From contig CAMCVP010000008.1 in NCBI GenBank assembly GCA_945881835.1, forward strand, positions 1 through 64,000: a stretch of DNA of 64,000 nt. Reading direction: 5' to 3'. How positions within the stretch are numbered: position 1 is the stretch's first letter; every line of letters begins with the position of its first letter. Under the pieces are notes generated by a model. That model saw only the letters and a program-made list of their open reading frames with translations, ran no database searches and was not told the origin of the DNA. The translations under genes were made by a program, and so were the position numbers. This document shows positions 60,522 through 64,000 of the stretch, piece by piece. This DNA is from Chryseobacterium gleum. GTDB taxonomy: Bacteria; Bacteroidota; Bacteroidia; Flavobacteriales_D; Sanyastnellaceae.

Positions 60522-62237
60522 ATGGAAATGTCTAAACAAAACAAACATCCAAAAGGACTTTGGTACCTCTTCGGAACAGAAATGTGGGAAAGATTTGGGT
60601 ACTACCTGATGCTCGGGATTTTCTCTCTTTACATGATTGAAAATTGGAATAGCGGTGGTATGGGATTTTCTTCAGCAAAAAAATCTGATATCTACGGAAC
60701 CTATCTCGGACTTGTATATTTAACACCTTTTATTGGAGGCTTGCTTGCCGATAGACTTTTAGGATATCGCAGATCAATCATTCTTGGTGGACTTATGATG
60801 TCAGCCGGATACTTCTGCCTTTCTATCCATTCAGAATTAAGTTTTTACATTGCTCTGTTTTTGATTATCCTCGGAAACGGTTTTTTCAAGCCGAACATTT
60901 CTACGCTTGTTGGAAATCTATACAGTTCTGATGAATTAAAGGATAAGAAAGATGCTGGATACAACATCTTTTACATGGGAATTAACATTGGCGCATTCAT
61001 TTGCAATTTCGTTGCGGCATACATGCGTATCAACTACGGCTGGGGTCACGCCTTTGCGGCAGCAGGTGTAGGTATGTTAATTGGTGTAACTGTATTTATT
61101 TTAGGAACGAAACACATCAAACATGTAGATGTTGTTAAGCCAGTTCAAGAAGGCGATATGTCTACAGGTAAAATCCTTTCTCTTACAGTTGTTCCAATGT
61201 TCATTTTTGGAATTATCGGATACATGATTCCTGGCAATTTCTTAGGTTCAGATACGAACGACGCATTCATCATTGGATGTCTTCCTGTAATTGCATTTTT
61301 CATTTATTTGGCATTCAAATCAGAAGCAAAAGAGAGCCGTGCAATCAAAGCTCTTCTCGCTGTGTTCACATGTGTGATCTTATTCTTTGCCATTTTCCAT
61401 CAAAATGGAGACGCCCTAACCATTTGGGCTGAAGACCATACCGATCGTAAAATGTCAGAGAGTGTGGCTAGTGTAGCTCAAGAGATGAACATTGCTCAAG
61501 TTGTAATTAATAACGACATTGTCGCGCTTCCTCAGGCTAAATTCGACTCTACCATCAAAGTATTACGTGGAATTGAAGGAGCTATGCCAGATGTTTCGGC
61601 TGAAGAACACAAAGCAAAAGTTGCGAAATCTGATGAAATTACTCAATTGGAAAAATCGCGCAAGTACTTCGAAACTTTGCCGAAAAACGAAGTTCCTCCA
61701 ATTGGTTCTGACATGAAATTGTACAGCACAGAACTTTACCAATCGATTAATCCATTTTGGGTTGTGTTACTTACTCCAATTGTTGTCGGAATTTTCGGAT
61801 TCATGCGAAGTAAAAAGAAAGAGCCGAGCACACCAACAAAGATTGCAATTGGACTTATTATCACAGCACTTTCTGCATTGGTGATGGTTGGTGCCGTTTT
61901 CGCTACGAATGATCTTACAATGAAAGCAGGGTCTCTTTGGTTAATTGCATCATACGGAGTTATAACAATCGGTGAATTGTGTCTTTCTCCAATGGGATTG
62001 TCTCTTGTTTCGAAACTATCACCTCCACGTATTACTGCACTTATGATGGGTGGTTTCTTCCTTGCAATTTCTGTAGGAAATAAATTGTCGGGTATGCTAT
62101 CGAGCATGTGGGAGTCTACCGCGCATAAAGAAGATTTCTTCTACATGAACTGTGGGCTTGTGCTTCTTGCAGCATTTGTACTTATTGTTATGTTGAAATG
62201 GTTGAATTCAGTAATGAAAGAAAACAACGTTCAGTAA
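60522..62237 (+). CDS. POT/PTR2-family peptide transporter 1
   Basis: The 571-aa protein has the proton-dependent oligopeptide transporter plan. ExxER-type EMWERFGYYLMLGIF (about 20-34), GGLLADRLLGYRRSIILGG, GNGFFKPNISTLVGNLY and NIFYMGINIGAF are in the N-half. SYGVITIGELCLSPMGLSLVSKLSPPR follows near the C-end. About 14 membrane spans flank a larger hydrophilic loop at about 290-410 that is absent from the second transporter. It imports di- and tripeptides with protons. A terminator separates it from its paralogue. Confidence 0.93.
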   Translation: MEMSKQNKHPKGLWYLFGTEMWERFGYYLMLGIFSLYMIENWNSGGMGFSSAKKSDIYGTYLGLVYLTPFIGGLLADRLLGYRRSIILGGLMMSAGYFCLSIHSELSFYIALFLIILGNGFFKPNISTLVGNLYSSDELKDKKDAGYNIFYMGINIGAFICNFVAAYMRINYGWGHAFAAAGVGMLIGVTVFILGTKHIKHVDVVKPVQEGDMSTGKILSLTVVPMFIFGIIGYMIPGNFLGSDTNDAFIIGCLPVIAFFIYLAFKSEAKESRAIKALLAVFTCVILFFAIFHQNGDALTIWAEDHTDRKMSESVASVAQEMNIAQVVINNDIVALPQAKFDSTIKVLRGIEGAMPDVSAEEHKAKVAKSDEITQLEKSRKYFETLPKNEVPPIGSDMKLYSTELYQSINPFWVVLLTPIVVGIFGFMRSKKKEPSTPTKIAIGLIITALSALVMVGAVFATNDLTMKAGSLWLIASYGVITIGELCLSPMGLSLVSKLSPPRITALMMGGFFLAISVGNKLSGMLSSMWESTAHKEDFFYMNCGLVLLAAFVLIVMLKWLNSVMKENNVQ

Positions 62238-62258
62238 AAACTTTCCTTATCCACTTTA

Positions 62259-62287
62259 AAACCTCTGCTAGTCAGAGGTTTTTTTTT
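62259..62287 (+). terminator. rho-independent terminator between the two POT genes
   Basis: AAACCTCTG and CAGAGGTTT form a perfect 9-bp stem around the loop CTAGT, followed by T-rich sequence, 22 bp after the stop of the first transporter. Confidence 0.88.
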
Positions 62288-62314
62288 ATCTTTCCAATCA
62301 TAAAATTTATATCC

Positions 62315-63784
62315 ATGCAATTAGAGCAAATTCAAAATTTCGAAGGGAAATATCCGAAACAAGTCTGGCACCTGTTTTTAACGGAAATGTGGGAGCGTTT
62401 TTCATTCTATGGCATGCGTGGAATGCTCACGGTATTCATGGTGAAAGAACTTTTCTTCAACGACCAAGAAGCCAACCTTAAGTATGGTGCAATTCAGGCT
62501 TTTGTTTATGCCTTCACTTTTGTAGGAGGTTTGTTTGCTGACAAAATCTTAGGATTTAAAAAATCGCTCTTTTGGGGAGGTGCGCTGATGATTGTAGGAA
62601 GTTTTATTTTGGCAGCTTCACCACATGACTTCTTCTTCATTGGAATTAGTGTAACCGTCATTGGCACAGGATTCTTCAAACCAAATATTTCTACCATGGT
62701 TGGAGCGTTGTACAAAGACGGTGACGATCGTCGCGACGCTGGTTTCGGGTTGTTTTACACGGGCATCAACGTAGGAGCGCTTTTAGGTGGATTCCTGTGT
62801 GTTTGGGTTGGAAAAAGCTACTCTTGGAACTTGGCATTTTCATTAGCCGGATTCGTTATGATAATTGGACTCATTACATTTTATTTCACAAAAAAACATC
62901 TTGGCCCAATCGGAGATTCTCCTTTGAAAGATCTTTCCAGCAAAAAAAGAAAGACCCGTGAATTGTTAGTTTTTGCGGGATCATTAATCTGCATTCCGCT
63001 TATTCTAATCATGATAAAAAATACAGCATATACAGATTTGTTCATGTATATCATTGGACCGGCAACTATCATTTACCTGGTTTATGAAATGACAAAACTT
63101 ACGAAAATCGAAGTATACAGACTGCTAGCTGCCCTGTTTTTCATTTTCTTTTCCATTGTTTTTTGGGCGTTTTTCGAGCAAAGCGGAGGATCACTAAGTC
63201 TATTTGCCTTGAACAATTTACATGGAACTGTACTGCACATTCCTATTGACCCTAACGTTCTAAACAACACTGCAAATTCAGTTTTTGTAATTGCCTTTTC
63301 TGCTCTTGTTGGACTTCTTTGGATTTGGCTTGCCAAAAGAAAATCGGAACCCAACACGATGATTAAGTTTGGATTCGGTTTCTTATTCTTGGCATTGGCT
63401 TTTTACATTTTTTACGCAACTCGCTTCTTCGCAGATGAAAACGGAGTTACCTCGCTTGACATCTTCACGGTAGCCTACCTTGTTATTACCCTCGGAGAGC
63501 TTTGCCTCTCGCCTATTGGACTTTCAATCATGACTAAGCTCGCTCCGAAACATTTGTGGGGTGTTATGATGGGAATGTGGTTCTTAGCTTCTGCATATGG
63601 CCAATACGCTGCTGGAATTCTAGGGGCAGGAATGGCCAATCCTGATGAAAAAGCGAGCAACACAGAAAAACTAATTTCGTATACTAACGGCTACTATCAA
63701 CTTGCTATATATGCTTTGATAGCGGGCATTGTTGTAATTGCGCTTTCTCCGTTGATTAAAAAATTAATGGGCGGGGTAAAATAA
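62315..63784 (+). CDS. POT/PTR2-family peptide transporter 2
   Basis: From the ATG at 62315 the protein is 489 aa; an upstream frame from 62198 crosses the terminator and the previous stop and is rejected. It carries the POT signatures EMWERFSFYGMRGMLTVFM, GGLFADKILGFKKSLFWGG, GTGFFKPNISTMVGALY and FYTGINVGALLGG, plus FWAFFEQSGGSLSLFA and LVITLGELCLSPIGLSIMTKLAPK. It should import peptides with protons. It is a tandem paralogue of transporter 1 but shorter in the central loop. Confidence 0.93.
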   Translation: MQLEQIQNFEGKYPKQVWHLFLTEMWERFSFYGMRGMLTVFMVKELFFNDQEANLKYGAIQAFVYAFTFVGGLFADKILGFKKSLFWGGALMIVGSFILAASPHDFFFIGISVTVIGTGFFKPNISTMVGALYKDGDDRRDAGFGLFYTGINVGALLGGFLCVWVGKSYSWNLAFSLAGFVMIIGLITFYFTKKHLGPIGDSPLKDLSSKKRKTRELLVFAGSLICIPLILIMIKNTAYTDLFMYIIGPATIIYLVYEMTKLTKIEVYRLLAALFFIFFSIVFWAFFEQSGGSLSLFALNNLHGTVLHIPIDPNVLNNTANSVFVIAFSALVGLLWIWLAKRKSEPNTMIKFGFGFLFLALAFYIFYATRFFADENGVTSLDIFTVAYLVITLGELCLSPIGLSIMTKLAPKHLWGVMMGMWFLASAYGQYAAGILGAGMANPDEKASNTEKLISYTNGYYQLAIYALIAGIVVIALSPLIKKLMGGVK

Positions 63785-63809
63785 AATCTCTCATTCTTAT
63801 ATTCGCTTT

Positions 63810-64000
63810 ATGAACGCATCAACTAATTCTATGTCATTCCGATTAATTGTTTCCACAATTGTTCTTTCATTCACCTTGAATGCTTGCGCGCAAAATGTTC
63901 CCTCTACTGTGGCGAAACCACAAGGTGCCGCAACGGCTCAATTTGAAGGAGAAGCATGGGAAACAGATCTGAATAAGGCGATTGGACTTTCTTACGAAAC
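63810..64000 (+). CDS. secreted/lipoprotein N-terminus, probable thioredoxin-like protein, partial
   Basis: A frame starting at ATG 63810 (alternative ATG 63831) runs off the right edge. The first 64 residues show a signal sequence (RLIVSTIVLSFTLNACAQ) with a possible lipobox Cys in LNAC. Then comes a short linker and GEAWETDLNKAIGLSYET, which resembles the start of periplasmic thioredoxin-like proteins (W-x-x-D-x-x-x-A). The CxxC would lie beyond the window. The product call is tentative. Confidence 0.5.
   Translation, partial: MNASTNSMSFRLIVSTIVLSFTLNACAQNVPSTVAKPQGAATAQFEGEAWETDLNKAIGLSYE

Overview
The window looks like a chromosomal segment of a Bacteroidota bacterium, most likely of the Flavobacteriales. 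Five secreted proteins end in type IX secretion (T9SS) sorting domains. Several genes have a TANNTTTG-like -7 box, Shine-Dalgarno sequences are rare, and the gene set fits (TonB-dependent receptor with N-terminal CNA-like domain, CotH/lamin-tail protein, IcmF, Bacteroidota-type Wza/Wzc). I cannot name the species. The DNA is AT-rich and densely coding. I see no rRNA, tRNA or CRISPR array.

Layout. (1) 1-4.1 kb is an accessory patch of toxin/antitoxin-like and mobile genes: a Panacea-domain antitoxin-like gene cut by the window edge, a translationally coupled HEPN / Cas2-like pair, an intact IS3-family element (1930-3188), a DUF6934-like gene beheaded by that element, and an MntA antitoxin beside a broken HepT remnant. 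(2) 4.1-14.5 kb holds metabolic genes: a GH65 disaccharide phosphorylase, a FadH-type reductase, a Nudix-related regulator whose probable operator also lies in front of GH65, a CotH/T9SS protein, tryptophan 2,3-dioxygenase, an intact orphan HepT, PrmA and TpiA. (3) 14.5-18.8 kb holds a structured non-coding block and a 1338-aa T9SS surface protein. (4) 19-32.7 kb is an exopolysaccharide (EPS) locus: MBOAT/SGNH O-acetylation pair, flippase, four sulfotransferases, polymerase, a glycosidase-like lipoprotein and two glycosyltransferases. (5) 32.6-41.2 kb holds a large Ig-repeat T9SS protein, a TonB-dependent receptor and a beta-helix T9SS protein with strong codon bias. (6) 41.2-52 kb completes the EPS machinery: methyltransferase, Wzc, Wza and a lipoprotein on the minus strand, then divergently the initiating sugar-phosphate transferase followed by cysC, cysD, an FAD enzyme and cysN. 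(7) 52-64 kb holds a FISUMP-domain protein, an ArsR-like regulator, IcmF, exonuclease III, a DjlA-like co-chaperone, a lectin-like T9SS protein, two POT peptide transporters and the start of a probable thioredoxin-like protein.

How it fits together: CysD/CysN make APS and CysC makes PAPS, the sulfate donor of the four sulfotransferases in the first EPS block. With the acyltransferase pair and the Wza/Wzc export system, the two blocks probably build one sulfated, O-acylated polysaccharide.

The most unusual non-coding signal is a family of 'mini-hairpin chains' at 4073-4128, 12771-12919 and 14504-14645. These are runs of short perfect hairpins, all with 3-nt loops, joined by fixed 4-5-nt linkers (GAAT, GGAAT, CCAAT, CCAAC/CAAAC). 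Their stems vary in sequence but keep pairing.
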